Positions 16,672 to 26,149 are shown, numbered from the stretch's first letter. The stretch: DNA of 64,000 nt from UBA4951 sp963652335 (GCA_963652335.1 CAVJSS010000001.1:1-64000); one strand, 5' to 3'. Program-made: numbers and translations. Notes: generated by a model not told the origin, from the letters alone.

Positions 16672-17544
16672 ATGCATAAAATCGTTTCCAAAAAGGTTTT
16701 GAATCCAAACGTGATCCAAATCGAGATCAAATCCCCTTTGGTGGCCAATAAAGCCAAACCAGGCCAGTTCATCATTCTGCGCGTTGATGAAAATGGGGAG
16801 AGAATCCCTTTTACGGTCGCCGGGGTCGACAAAGAAAAAGGATATACGAAAATAATCTTTCAGGTCGTAGGCTCTTCGACTGAAAAGCTCAAGCATTTGG
16901 AAGTAGGGGACTATATAGCTGACTTCGTCGGCCCATTAGGAAAACCAACTGAAACGGATGGGATAAAGAAAGTTTGCGTGGTCGGAGGCGGAGTCGGATG
17001 CGCGATCGCGATGCCAATAGGCGAAGAATTCCATGCATTAGGCGCGGAAGTGACTTCAATCATCGGATTCAGAAACAAGGACCTTGTCATATTGGAAGAT
17101 GAATTCAAGTCGTTTTCAGATCATTTTCATTTAGTTACGGATGATGGATCTTACAAAGAAAAAGGCAATGTCACGATGCCTCTACGGAAATTGTTGGAAG
17201 AAGATCCAAAGAGATTCGACTTAATAATCGCGATCGGACCGCTCATCATGATGAAATTCGTGGTCATGACCGCCAAGGAATTCGGCGTCCCATGCACCGT
17301 TTCGATGAATCCGATCATGGTCGATGGGACTGGGATGTGCGGCGGATGCAGATTATCCGTTATCGAAAACGGCAAACGTTGCATGAAATTCGCCTGCGTA
17401 GATGGGCCCGATTTCAATGGCTATGAAGTTGATTTCGATGAGGCGATGTCAAGGAACCGCCAATACGGCGAATGGGAAAAACACGCCTACGGAAAGACCT
17501 GCAATCTTTTAAAAAAAGGAGGTTCAATGATATGGCCAACATGA
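16672..17544 (+). CDS. Ferredoxin-NADP+ reductase-like flavoprotein, NfnA/SudB type
   Basis: A 290-residue FAD/NAD-binding subunit. N-terminal FAD domain: PGQFIILRVDENGERIPFTVA. NAD domain: KVCVVGGGVGCA. C-terminal [2Fe-2S] site: MCGGCRLSV with further cysteines at RCMKFACVDG. This set defines the small subunit of NADH-dependent ferredoxin:NADP+ oxidoreductase (NfnA) and of sulfide dehydrogenase SudB. It overlaps the following large-subunit gene by 13 bases, and the two subunits would form a cytosolic heterodimer that shuttles electrons between NAD(P)H and ferredoxin. The SD is TAGGAGAG. Confusion with PyrK is unlikely, as no pyrD is adjacent. Confidence 0.88.
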   Translation: MHKIVSKKVLNPNVIQIEIKSPLVANKAKPGQFIILRVDENGERIPFTVAGVDKEKGYTKIIFQVVGSSTEKLKHLEVGDYIADFVGPLGKPTETDGIKKVCVVGGGVGCAIAMPIGEEFHALGAEVTSIIGFRNKDLVILEDEFKSFSDHFHLVTDDGSYKEKGNVTMPLRKLLEEDPKRFDLIIAIGPLIMMKFVVMTAKEFGVPCTVSMNPIMVDGTGMCGGCRLSVIENGKRCMKFACVDGPDFNGYEVDFDEAMSRNRQYGEWEKHAYGKTCNLLKKGGSMIWPT

Positions 17545-18986
17545 ATCCTTTGAAAAATCCGATGCCTACCGAGGATCCCAATATCCGTTCCAGGAACTTT
17601 TTAGAAGTGGCGAAAGGCTATAATGAAGAGATGGCGATCGATGAGGCCGATAGGTGCCTTAATTGCTTGAATAAACCTTGCGTGAATGGCTGTCCAGTCC
17701 ATATCGATATCCCGTCCTTCATCTCAAAAATCAAAGAAAAGGATTATGACGGCGCTTATAACGTAATCTCTTTATCCTCTTCTTTGCCTGCCATATGCGG
17801 ACGCGTGTGCCCTCAAGAAAGCCAATGCGAATCCAAATGCACAAGAGGCAAAGGATTGCTTCCTTTGAAAAACGAGGACGGAAGCATCAAAAAGGACCAA
17901 AACGGAAATGTGATCAAAATCCAATCCGAGCCAGTCGGAATCGGAAGGCTGGAACGATTCGTAGCCGATTATTATATTGACAACGGCCATTTGAAGGTGA
18001 AAACGCCCGAATCAAATGGGCATAAGGTTGCGATAATCGGCTCTGGTCCTTCGGGTTTGGCGTGTGCTGGAGACCTGGCCAAAAAAGGCTTTATGGTCAC
18101 GATTTTCGAAGCCCTTCATGTCGCTGGCGGGGTCTTATCCTATGGCATTCCGGAATTCCGTCTTCCGAAAGCCGTCGTCCAAAAAGAAGTCGATAGCCTA
18201 AAAGATTTGGGTGTTGATATCGAGACGAACGTCGTCATCGGAAGGACTTTGACGATCGATGAATTGTTCGAAAAAGGATATGAAGCGATCTTCATCGGTT
18301 CCGGTGCCGGGCTTCCTAAATTCATGGATATTCCAGGGGAGGGTTTAAAAGGCGTTATGTCAGCCAATGAATTCTTGACCAGACTTAATCTTATGAAGGC
18401 ATATAAAGATAATTCCGACACTCCTATCGTCAAAGGCAAACACGTCATCGTCGTCGGAGGCGGCAACGTAGCGATGGATGCCGCTAGAAGCGCCAAACGA
18501 TTGGGAGGAGACGTAACCATCGTTTACCGCCGTACCAAAGATGAACTTCCAGCCAGGAAAGAGGAAGTGGAACACGCCGAGGAAGAAGGCATCGAATTCG
18601 CTTTCCTTAACAATCCGACGAAGATAAACGGAGACGAAAACGGCAACGTTGCTTCCGTTACGTGCATCAAGATGGCACTTGGCGAACCTGATGCTTCCGG
18701 GAGAAGACGTCCAATCGAAATAAAAGGCTCCGAATACGAGATTGAAGCCGATCAAGTGATAATGGCTTTGGGAACTTCTCCGAACCCATTGATAAAACAA
18801 ACCACAAGCGGATTGGAAACCAACAAACATGGCGGGATCATCGTGAACGAAGAAACCCGAGAGACATCTAGAAGCGGAGTCTATGCCGGTGGGGATGCCG
18901 TAACGGGAGCCGCAACGGTCATATTGGCTATGGGAGCGGGCAAAAAAGCCGCAGCCGCCATCGCTGATTCATTGCTTAAGAAATAA
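17532..18986 (+). CDS. Glutamate synthase small-chain-like subunit, NfnB/SudA type
   Basis: A 484-residue iron-sulfur flavoprotein. The start at 17532 (MANMNPL) follows the SD AAAGGAGG; an upstream in-frame start would lie inside nfnA-like coding without an SD. The N terminus has two [4Fe-4S] motifs (CLNCLNKPCVNGCP and CGRVCPQESQCESKC). The FAD site GSGPSGLACAGDLAKKG and the NADP site VVGGGNVAMDAARSAKRLG follow, with FAD-closing AGGDAVTGAATV at the end. Together with the small subunit it probably reduces NADP+ with ferredoxin and NADH (Nfn) or acts as an NADPH:acceptor reductase. No GltA large subunit is nearby, so glutamate synthesis is less likely. Confidence 0.88.
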   Translation: MANMNPLKNPMPTEDPNIRSRNFLEVAKGYNEEMAIDEADRCLNCLNKPCVNGCPVHIDIPSFISKIKEKDYDGAYNVISLSSSLPAICGRVCPQESQCESKCTRGKGLLPLKNEDGSIKKDQNGNVIKIQSEPVGIGRLERFVADYYIDNGHLKVKTPESNGHKVAIIGSGPSGLACAGDLAKKGFMVTIFEALHVAGGVLSYGIPEFRLPKAVVQKEVDSLKDLGVDIETNVVIGRTLTIDELFEKGYEAIFIGSGAGLPKFMDIPGEGLKGVMSANEFLTRLNLMKAYKDNSDTPIVKGKHVIVVGGGNVAMDAARSAKRLGGDVTIVYRRTKDELPARKEEVEHAEEEGIEFAFLNNPTKINGDENGNVASVTCIKMALGEPDASGRRRPIEIKGSEYEIEADQVIMALGTSPNPLIKQTTSGLETNKHGGIIVNEETRETSRSGVYAGGDAVTGAATVILAMGAGKKAAAAIADSLLKK

Positions 18987-18987
18987 A

Positions 18988-19022
18988 AGAAAGGAGGCAA
19001 GATAGCCTCTTTTTTTATTTCG
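18988..19022. terminator. Bidirectional terminator between the NfnB-like gene and the lipid kinase
   Basis: AGGAGGC pairs with GCCTCT around a short AAGATA loop, with A-rich sequence before and a run of T after, so it can stop transcription from both sides. The flanking genes converge here. Confidence 0.75.
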
Positions 19023-19869
19023 ATATGTACGCCTTATATTCGGTGACGTCTTCGATGACTTCCCCATCGATTTGCAATGAATGAGGGATGGAGAATCTTA
19101 CTTTCACTTCTTCGGTTAAATAATATTTTACCGTTTCCGGAATTTTATCGGCGCGGCCTTTGTTTACTTCGTTTAAGGCCAATAACGTTTTCAATTTGCC
19201 TTTGGCGTTAGCTATCACGACCGTAAGTTTTCCACTGGAACGGTCTTGGCTTTTGGCTACTTTTATGCCACCGCCGAAATATCTTCCAAGCATCGAGGAA
19301 ACCAAGAAAACATCGTTGACCACCAATGTCTCGCCGTTTATCTCGACTGTGGCGGTAGTGGTCTTATAGTTTCTCAATATCAGCTTCAAGGTGATTCCGA
19401 TATAACTTATTTTCTTTTTGCCTTTTTTCTTTTGTTTGTTGGCTTCGGCGCAGGTGTCTCCGTCGATTCCTAACCCCGTTCCGTTGAAGAACCGATAGGT
19501 TTTTCCTTTGACTTCCACAAAGGGGAGGTTACGAAGCAAGTCATTTACCTTTAAAAGGCCATCTTCGTCTAACTTGTCGGAATTGTCTTTCGCAAAGTCG
19601 TTCCCGGTTCCTATCGCGGTGAAATAAAAAGGGCAAGGGAGATCTATTCCGTGGATCATATTGATGAAATGATTCAAGGTCCCGTCTCCGCCTGCGATTA
19701 TGACATTGTCGTCTTTTTTAAGGCTCGATATGAACGCATTATGGTCCATATCCACTGAATTCGTTTCGATTAAATCGGAGAATCTCTTAGATAATTTCAA
19801 GGCTTCTTTGTGGGCTCTTTCTTTGCCTTTCAAAGAAGATGAGAAGGAATTGTATAGCAAATAATTCAT
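19015..19869 (-). CDS. Diacylglycerol kinase catalytic-domain protein (DagK/YegS family)
   Basis: A 284-residue lipid kinase of the DAGK_cat family. The nucleotide-binding signature GGDGTLNHFIN (about residues 59-69) and AIGTGNDFAKD are intact, and TGLGIDGDTCAE marks the second domain. The family phosphorylates diacylglycerol, sphingoid bases or undecaprenol at the membrane; DgkB of Bacillus recycles diacylglycerol in lipid turnover. The promoter places TAAAAT seven bases before the ATG with no SD, so the mRNA is probably leaderless. It diverges from the endonuclease lipoprotein. Confidence 0.9.
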   Translation of the reverse strand: MNYLLYNSFSSSLKGKERAHKEALKLSKRFSDLIETNSVDMDHNAFISSLKKDDNVIIAGGDGTLNHFINMIHGIDLPCPFYFTAIGTGNDFAKDNSDKLDEDGLLKVNDLLRNLPFVEVKGKTYRFFNGTGLGIDGDTCAEANKQKKKGKKKISYIGITLKLILRNYKTTTATVEINGETLVVNDVFLVSSMLGRYFGGGIKVAKSQDRSSGKLTVVIANAKGKLKTLLALNEVNKGRADKIPETVKYYLTEEVKVRFSIPHSLQIDGEVIEDVTEYKAYISK

Positions 19870-19876
19870 ACGAATA

Positions 19877-19882
19877 ATTTTA
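19877..19882 (-). promoter_or_regulatory. -10 box of a leaderless promoter (lipid kinase)
   Basis: TAAAAT on the minus strand ends exactly seven bases before the ATG at 19869, with no SD between. The predicted transcription start coincides with the A of ATG. Confidence 0.55.
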
Positions 19883-19957
19883 TGTTCTTGAGCGACAATG
19901 TCAAAAGCTTCATTGGATTCGTTGCTGTTTTATCTTTTTCTAATAAGTCATAAATGG

Positions 19958-19963
19958 CAAAAT
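19958..19963 (+). promoter_or_regulatory. Extended -10 box of a leaderless promoter (endonuclease)
   Basis: TGG-CAAAAT is followed by seven bases and the ATG at 19971, with no SD. The same ATGGCAAAAT block occurs in the suf promoter at 33032-33041, which supports it as a real -10 element. Confidence 0.5.
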
Positions 19964-19970
19964 TATAGAC

Positions 19971-21782
19971 ATGAAAAACAACCGTATATTTTTGCTAGTT
20001 TCTTTAAGCGCAGCCCTTCTGTTGGGTTCATGCGACAATCAAAAAGACAATCATTCTTCTTCGTCCGATTCTTCGAATTCTAGCTCATCGATCTCTTCGT
20101 CCCCATCGGAAGACGAGTCGCCCAGCGATACCTCGAGCAGCTCATCGGATTCAGGCTCAAGTTCTGATCAAACATGTTTGCTTTATAACGGCTATTATTC
20201 GTCTCTGACCAGTTGGGAAAACGGGGACGACCTGATCCAAAAATTGCATAATATCATTTCTTCTGGAACTTATAAGCCAATCGAATATTCGGGAAGTTAC
20301 ACGAATTGGATGAGCAACAAGGACGCGGATAGGGATATATATGATAGAGAACGTTTGGACGTCATTTATTCAGGAGATTCCTTAAACCCTGACAAAACCA
20401 ATATCGATTGGCAACGGGAACATGCCTGGCCTGCTTCTTTGATGACCAATCAAAATACCAGCGAAGCGGTGAAAACCTTGGGCAGAGCGACCGATTTTCA
20501 TAGCATATTCGCTTCTTACTTTTCGGGTAATACTTCCAGAGGCAACAAGAATTACGGGAATGCCGATCTGAACGCATCTTCTTTCCAAGACAAGGGCTTT
20601 GCTTCGGGCGGATATCGATTCGACAATAAGAACTTCGAACCTGCCGATTGCGACAAAGGACGCCTTTCGAGAGCCATCTTTTATATGGCCACGATGTACA
20701 ATGAGCCGGTTTATAAGGAAGATGGCACAACGTTGTTGTATGGCGCCTTGACCATCACCGAAGATTACGTCGATTACGATTCTACGAATTATTCAGCCTA
20801 CGCGATCGGCAATCTGAACGATTTGCTCGATTGGTCCAAAAACGCGGTCGATCTAGCCGAATACCAACATAACGAATCAGTTTATTCCTTCGTTCCCGAC
20901 ACCCATGAGGACAAAACCAAAAACACCGCCCAAGGGAACAGGAATCCTTACGTCGATTTCCCTGGATTGGTCGATTATGCCTTCGGAAGCAAAAAAGATA
21001 TGGCTGGTTCCTTATCCTCGTTGCTATCTTCCTATGAGGCTTTGAATATCGAAAATCCAACAAATAACGTTAGGACCATCATCTCGGCCAAACGTTCATA
21101 CGAGGTTGGCGAAAGTTTTTCGAAAAGCGACGTCGTAGTCGGAAAATACGTCAAAGACATGAATATCGAAACTGATGGCACTTTCTCTATCGAAGGAGTG
21201 TCCGACGGAGAGGTGTTGGATGCCGTTTGCACCAAGGTCGTCACGATAAAAACCTCCACGAATTCTTTGAAATATTCCTTTGAGGTAAAAAGCGCCGACC
21301 CGTTTGCCTATAGTGCCTATAGTTATACCCTTACCGGAAAATCAAGCGGAGGGGATTTGGCTGACATCAAAGAGAATCCAGGGGTCGATAATGAAGTCGA
21401 TCTAGGCGGAGTGACTTGGATAATCCGTTATGAAAAAGGAGCGGTTGGAAGCAAAAATTCCACTTTTGGCATCGCTTTCGGCACTTCGAAAGTTCCGGTG
21501 GAGACATTGACCATAAGAAGCAAAGAGGCTTTCTCTTTTTTAGATAAATCCAAAATCAAATCCATTTATTTGAAGGGGTCGGCTGCTTCTGGGGAATCGT
21601 ATTCATGTTCTCTTTATGTCGGCGATTCTTTGCTGAAACAAACCTCGCTAGGCTATAAATATGGCGAGGCCCAAGTAATCTCGTCTAATCTTGAGACTCC
21701 GACAAGCGGTGAAGTCAAATTCGTCATATCAAACATCACCAAAGCGGTCTATGTCCATTCTTTGGCGGTCAATCTGGAATAA
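19971..21782 (+). CDS. Secreted lipoprotein endonuclease, EndoI/EndA (His-Me finger) family
   Basis: A 603-residue lipoprotein (lipobox LLGSC, Cys21) with a long Ser/Asp linker to about residue 65. Residues ~75-340 are an endonuclease I domain: the HNH-like core QREHAWPASLM (Arg149-Glu150-His151) and NYGNADLN with metal-binding Asn. This family cuts DNA or RNA without sequence specificity using Mg2+. Residues ~365-600 contain an Ig-like segment and a beta-rich C-terminal domain of unknown role. Surface display points to scavenging nucleic acids or degrading extracellular DNA. The start codon has no SD and lies seven bases from a -10 element. Confidence 0.88.
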   Translation: MKNNRIFLLVSLSAALLLGSCDNQKDNHSSSSDSSNSSSSISSSPSEDESPSDTSSSSSDSGSSSDQTCLLYNGYYSSLTSWENGDDLIQKLHNIISSGTYKPIEYSGSYTNWMSNKDADRDIYDRERLDVIYSGDSLNPDKTNIDWQREHAWPASLMTNQNTSEAVKTLGRATDFHSIFASYFSGNTSRGNKNYGNADLNASSFQDKGFASGGYRFDNKNFEPADCDKGRLSRAIFYMATMYNEPVYKEDGTTLLYGALTITEDYVDYDSTNYSAYAIGNLNDLLDWSKNAVDLAEYQHNESVYSFVPDTHEDKTKNTAQGNRNPYVDFPGLVDYAFGSKKDMAGSLSSLLSSYEALNIENPTNNVRTIISAKRSYEVGESFSKSDVVVGKYVKDMNIETDGTFSIEGVSDGEVLDAVCTKVVTIKTSTNSLKYSFEVKSADPFAYSAYSYTLTGKSSGGDLADIKENPGVDNEVDLGGVTWIIRYEKGAVGSKNSTFGIAFGTSKVPVETLTIRSKEAFSFLDKSKIKSIYLKGSAASGESYSCSLYVGDSLLKQTSLGYKYGEAQVISSNLETPTSGEVKFVISNITKAVYVHSLAVNLE

Positions 21783-21788
21783 ACAGTC

Positions 21789-23537
21789 ATGATAATCGAA
21801 CGCATAAATAGCCCTAAGGACGTAAAAATTTTATCCAATGAAGAATTGGTCGTTTTGGCTGATGAGATAAGAAACGCTTTGCTTGAATCGATTTCCAAAT
21901 TCGGCGGACATTTAGGCCCTAATTTGGGAATCGTCGAATTGACCATTGCCCTTCATTACGTTTTCGATTCGCCAAAAGACAAAATCGTTTTCGACGTATC
22001 CCATCAATGTTATGCCCATAAGATGCTAACCGGCAGAAAGGATGCCTATCTATTCGATGATAAGCATCATGAATGCTCAGGCTTTACCAATCCAAACGAA
22101 TCTGAACACGACGTTTTTGAGATCGGACATACATCTACTTCCCTATCTTTGGCCAACGGATTGGCCAGGGGCCGTGATTTATTGGGCGGGAAGGAAAATG
22201 TGATCGCCGTAATCGGGGATGGATCGTTGTCTGGCGGAGAGGCATACGAAGGATTGAACAACATAGCCGAAGCCAATACCAACACGATAATAATCATCAA
22301 TGACAATGAGAATTCAATCGCCGAAAACCATGGCGGATACATCTTTAATCTCAACGAATTAAGGGCCACCAGAGGCCTAGCCACGAACAATATGTTCAAG
22401 GCCATCGGACTCGATTACCGTTATCTTGAAGAAGGGAATGACGTCATCAAGTTAATCGAGGCTTTAAAAGAAATCAAAGACATCGATCATCCTTTCGTTT
22501 TGCATATCCATACCCAAAAAGGCAAAGGATATGAGCCGGCGGTAAGAAATCCTGAGAAGTATCATTCCTTAAGCCCTTTTGATTTAAATACCGGCGAAGT
22601 CATCCAAAAGCCAAGCAAAGAAACCTATTCCGAGATAACTTATTCCTTTTTGGAAAAGAAAATAGAAGAAGGCGAACCGATCATTATGATCAATGCGGCA
22701 ACCCCTACATTCGTTTTCGCCGCCAATAAGGAAAGAAGGAAAAAACTCGGCGATCATTTCGTCGATGTCGGAATATGCGAAGAACACGCAGCGGCCATGG
22801 CTAGCGGCATTGCTAAGAGGGGTGGGAAAGCGATTTGGGGAATTTCCGCTTCGTTTATCCAAAGGACTTACGATCAAATCTCGCAGGATATTTGCCTAAA
22901 TGATACTCCAGCTATCATTTTGGATTTCAATGGCGGCGGGCTTAATGGAATAAGCACCCCAACCCATTCAGGCATTTTCGATATGGCGATGCTTATGTCG
23001 ATCCCGAATCTTGTCTATTTGGCGCCTATAAGCAAAGAAGAATATCTTTCGATGCTCGAATATGCGATCAATCAAAGAGAACACCCTATTTGCGTCCATG
23101 TTCCTTTGGAAGTCATATCCTTAGGAGAAAACGACGGTACCGATTATTCGATTTTGAACAAATCGAAGGTCATGAAACGTGGCCATGATGTGGCGATAAT
23201 CTTTGTCGGAAGCACTTATGAAAGGGCTTTGGCCTTGAGCGAGGCGTTGGGCGGGAATTGTTCATTGATAAATGCCGTTTATTTATCCGGTCTTGACAAA
23301 CGTTTGCTTGATTCATTGAAAAAGGACCATAAAGTAGTTGCCACTTTGGAAGATGGCGTATTGGATGGCGGATATGGCCAAAAAGTCGCTGCCTATTTCG
23401 GAAATAGCGACATCAAGGTTTTGACTTTCGGTATACCAAAAGGTTTTTATCGCAACAAAAGCGCCAAGCAAATGGAAGAATTATCCAATATGAGCGTTGG
23501 CCAAATGAAAGCAGCAATCGAAGAATCGCTTAAATAA
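21789..23537 (+). CDS. 1-deoxy-D-xylulose-5-phosphate synthase-like TPP enzyme
   Basis: A 582-residue thiamine-diphosphate enzyme of the DXS/transketolase family. Retained features: GGHLGPNLG with the active-site His, the TPP motif GDGSLSGGEAYEGLNN (from Gly143), catalytic Glu332 in CEEHAAAMA, Arg359 in FIQRTYDQ, and His393. However, residues equivalent to E. coli Tyr392, Arg420, Asp427 and Arg478, which bind the glyceraldehyde-3-phosphate/intermediate, are replaced (Ser353, Gly/Asn near 382, Ser389, and VHVPLEV instead of a PRG motif). It is also shorter than the ~620-residue norm. It may make DXP or use another acceptor. ispF at the window end shows that the MEP pathway is present. It starts six bases after the endonuclease stop. 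Confidence 0.8.
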   Translation: MIIERINSPKDVKILSNEELVVLADEIRNALLESISKFGGHLGPNLGIVELTIALHYVFDSPKDKIVFDVSHQCYAHKMLTGRKDAYLFDDKHHECSGFTNPNESEHDVFEIGHTSTSLSLANGLARGRDLLGGKENVIAVIGDGSLSGGEAYEGLNNIAEANTNTIIIINDNENSIAENHGGYIFNLNELRATRGLATNNMFKAIGLDYRYLEEGNDVIKLIEALKEIKDIDHPFVLHIHTQKGKGYEPAVRNPEKYHSLSPFDLNTGEVIQKPSKETYSEITYSFLEKKIEEGEPIIMINAATPTFVFAANKERRKKLGDHFVDVGICEEHAAAMASGIAKRGGKAIWGISASFIQRTYDQISQDICLNDTPAIILDFNGGGLNGISTPTHSGIFDMAMLMSIPNLVYLAPISKEEYLSMLEYAINQREHPICVHVPLEVISLGENDGTDYSILNKSKVMKRGHDVAIIFVGSTYERALALSEALGGNCSLINAVYLSGLDKRLLDSLKKDHKVVATLEDGVLDGGYGQKVAAYFGNSDIKVLTFGIPKGFYRNKSAKQMEELSNMSVGQMKAAIEESLK

Positions 23538-23538
23538 A

Positions 23539-23577
23539 AGGCGACTTATCGCCACTTATTTTGTCTTTATAAATAAG
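23539..23577 (+). terminator. Probable terminator after the DXS-like gene
   Basis: GGCGA-CTTA-TCGCC (23540-23553) is followed by a T-rich run; a second weak stem CTTATTT/AAATAAG follows directly. Termination strength is uncertain because the T run is interrupted. Confidence 0.45.
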
Positions 23578-23627
23578 GTGTGGTATGGTCTTAGCTAGGT
23601 AAAATAGTAAAATGCCTATCGTATTTT

Positions 23628-24974
23628 ATGGCTGAAGAAGAACGAAAAGAGACAAAACCTAAGAAAGAAAAAAGCAAGCTTGGAAACAAGATACGCTTGG
23701 TGATTTGCATCACGATCGCCGTTGTTTTCACGGTCGTTTCTTTGGTTTTGTCGTTGCTTTCTGCCGGAGGCGGAGACGTTGCCGAAGGAGCCAAGATTTT
23801 CTGGAATGCCTTAAAAACGGCCCAATGGCAATGGCTTTTGGGGTTGGTTGGAATGGTCGTGCTTTCCGTATTATTGGACGCCTTGGTGATTTTCATTTTC
23901 GCCCGTTTGTATACGAGACAATACAATTATGGCCAAGCCATAGCCAATTCGATGGTCGGAATCTTTTATTCGGCTTTGACTCCGGGAGCCTCAGGTGGCC
24001 AGGTGATGCAAAGCTACATCATGAAAAGGCAAGGGATAAAGATATCCAATGCCGCTTCTATCTTCGTTATGTATTTCATCCTTTATCAGATCAACCTTCT
24101 GATTTTCGACATCGCTTCGATAATAGTCGAATGGGGTCGCATATCGGAATACGCATCATTCTCATTCACGGTCGGGAACGTGAAAATGACTTTGCTCCCT
24201 TTGATCATCATCGGTTTTGCGTTCAATTTCATAATTTTGGGTGGCTTGTTTTTGCTATCCTATTCCCATAGGTTCCATAACTGGTTCATGAATTTGATCG
24301 TCAAAGTCGGACATAAACTTAAAATAGTCAAGAACCCTGATGGATTAAGGGAATCCCTCAATATCCAAGTCGAGAATTTCAAAATCGAATTGAAACGTCT
24401 TCAAACCAATATTCCGGTGGCGATTCTTATTTCGGCGATCCTTCAGCTCATCTTATTCGTCAAATTCTCGTTCCCGTATTTCGCGGCCTCCGCTTTCCAA
24501 GCGACCGGTGAATTCAATTCCAAAACTTTCTTCGATACTTGCTTTTTGTCGGCATTCCATCAAATGGTTACCGGTTTGTTCCCGGTTCCGGGCGCGGCCG
24601 GCGTTTCTGAGTTGTTCTATGGCCTTGTCTATCAGTCGGTGATTGGACCTACCATAGGAGCTTCGGGAGAGATAATCCGTGACCAAGCCGCCAATTTGGC
24701 TTCCACTCAGATCCTTTGGAGGGCAATAACCTATCATTTCTTGGTCGTTTTGACTGGGGCAGTTTCGATTGGCTGCCAAGTTAGGCCATCCAAAGAATAT
24801 GCGAACGCTTCATATAAGAATTTCATCACCGTCCAACATGAAACGTATGAAATCCGCAAAATGGAAGCTGAGCAAGCTTATGAGACAAAGCAGATCAGCC
24901 GCCAGATATTGAAAGACAAGATAAAGAACGGCGTTTCAAGGAAAAAGAAAAAGAAAGAAGACGGAGACAAATGA
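23628..24974 (+). CDS. UPF0104/AglD-type flippase-like membrane protein
   Basis: A 448-residue membrane protein with a basic cytosolic N terminus (KPKKEKSK) and about eight or nine helices, matching the lysylphosphatidylglycerol synthase TM region (PF03706). Conserved loops TPGASGGQVMQSY and FPVPGAAGVSELF are present. There is no aminoacyl-transferase domain, so it is the flippase-like part alone. The C terminus is a charged cytosolic tail ending in a Lys cluster. It overlaps the following glycosyltransferase gene by four bases (ATGA), suggesting that both act on a membrane glycolipid. No SD is visible; a TAAAAT lies 14 bases before the start. Confidence 0.85.
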   Translation: MAEEERKETKPKKEKSKLGNKIRLVICITIAVVFTVVSLVLSLLSAGGGDVAEGAKIFWNALKTAQWQWLLGLVGMVVLSVLLDALVIFIFARLYTRQYNYGQAIANSMVGIFYSALTPGASGGQVMQSYIMKRQGIKISNAASIFVMYFILYQINLLIFDIASIIVEWGRISEYASFSFTVGNVKMTLLPLIIIGFAFNFIILGGLFLLSYSHRFHNWFMNLIVKVGHKLKIVKNPDGLRESLNIQVENFKIELKRLQTNIPVAILISAILQLILFVKFSFPYFAASAFQATGEFNSKTFFDTCFLSAFHQMVTGLFPVPGAAGVSELFYGLVYQSVIGPTIGASGEIIRDQAANLASTQILWRAITYHFLVVLTGAVSIGCQVRPSKEYANASYKNFITVQHETYEIRKMEAEQAYETKQISRQILKDKIKNGVSRKKKKKEDGDK

Positions 24975-26149
24975 AGATCGCCATCTTTTCCGATACGTTC
25001 CCTCCTGACATAAACGGAGTGGCGACATCCACTTATAATCTTTCTGAAGCTTTGAAAGAACATAACGAAGAAGTCTTGGTGATTACCAGCAATTCTTTGA
25101 ATCGAAAGAAATCGGAATATTCCAAATCTTTGATCCGTTTGAAAGGAATTCGCCTGAAACGTTTATACAATTACGTCATTTCCTGGTTCGGTAACAGGAA
25201 AACGATGAAAATCTTGAAGGATTTCAAACCCGATGTATGTCATATCCAAACCGATGGCCCATTGGGTCAATTTGGTTTTAAAGCGGCAAAAAAGACGGAT
25301 TCCGCTTTAGTTTACACCTACCATACTTCTATCGAGGATTATACGTATTACGTCACCCATGGCTGGTTTTTCGACAAATCCGCGAAAGCCATCGTCAAAC
25401 GTTACGTAAAGAAAAAAGGCAAAAAGGTCGACGCTTTGATAGTTCCGAGCGAAAAGATGGCGGATTATATGAAGTCTTTGAATATAATGTCGAAAGTAAG
25501 CGTCGTTCCAACCGGCTTTGATTTTGAACGTTTCAAAAATATCGACAAAGGCAAAGTGGATGAATTGAAAAAACGCTACGGGATAAGCCAAGACGATTAT
25601 GTCATCCTTTATTTGGGACGCATTGCCAAAGAGAAATCCATCGATTCTTTGTTTGAGGCTTTCAAAGAATATTCAAAAGGATGCGAATCAAAAGGAAATG
25701 CCAAATTCTTGATTGCCGGAGGCGGTCCTGATCTTCCGCGTTTGAAAAGACTGGCGAAAGATTTATGGATAGGAGAAAAGGTCATTTTTACAGACAAGGT
25801 TGAGCCTACCGAAGTCCCTTATTATTATCGTTTGGGAAACGTCTATGTCTTCGCCTCCATTACCGAAACGCAAGGCCTGACAACCTTGGAAGCGATGGCA
25901 TCCGGTTTGCCAGTGATCGTCAAATATGATGAATCGAACAAAAATTTCATCAAGGATGGAATAAACGGTTTCGTGTTCCAAAACGAATCGGAACTCAGCC
26001 GTCTTTTGGATAAAGTCAGAAACCTTAGCAAAAAAGAAAAGGAAAAGATGATAGAAAACGGTTATATTTCCTTAGAGGACTACACTTTAGAATCTTTCTG
26101 TTCTTCCGTTATCAAGGTCTATGAATCGGCAATAAAAAACAATGAGTGA
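24971..26149 (+). CDS. GT4-family glycosyltransferase, probable diacylglycerol glucosyltransferase
   Basis: A 392-residue GT-B glycosyltransferase. The N terminus FSDTFPPDINGVATSTYNL and the HTSIEDYTYYVTH segment are typical of processive or monoglucosyl-diacylglycerol synthases (alMGS/LafA type). The donor site carries the E-x7-E motif in SITETQGLTTLEAMASGLP. These enzymes transfer glucose from UDP-glucose to diacylglycerol on the inner face of the membrane, making the glycolipid on which lipoteichoic-type polymers are built. The upstream flippase-like gene, overlapping by ATGA, fits this role. The exact sugar is not determinable. Confidence 0.87.
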   Translation: MKIAIFSDTFPPDINGVATSTYNLSEALKEHNEEVLVITSNSLNRKKSEYSKSLIRLKGIRLKRLYNYVISWFGNRKTMKILKDFKPDVCHIQTDGPLGQFGFKAAKKTDSALVYTYHTSIEDYTYYVTHGWFFDKSAKAIVKRYVKKKGKKVDALIVPSEKMADYMKSLNIMSKVSVVPTGFDFERFKNIDKGKVDELKKRYGISQDDYVILYLGRIAKEKSIDSLFEAFKEYSKGCESKGNAKFLIAGGGPDLPRLKRLAKDLWIGEKVIFTDKVEPTEVPYYYRLGNVYVFASITETQGLTTLEAMASGLPVIVKYDESNKNFIKDGINGFVFQNESELSRLLDKVRNLSKKEKEKMIENGYISLEDYTLESFCSSVIKVYESAIKNNE

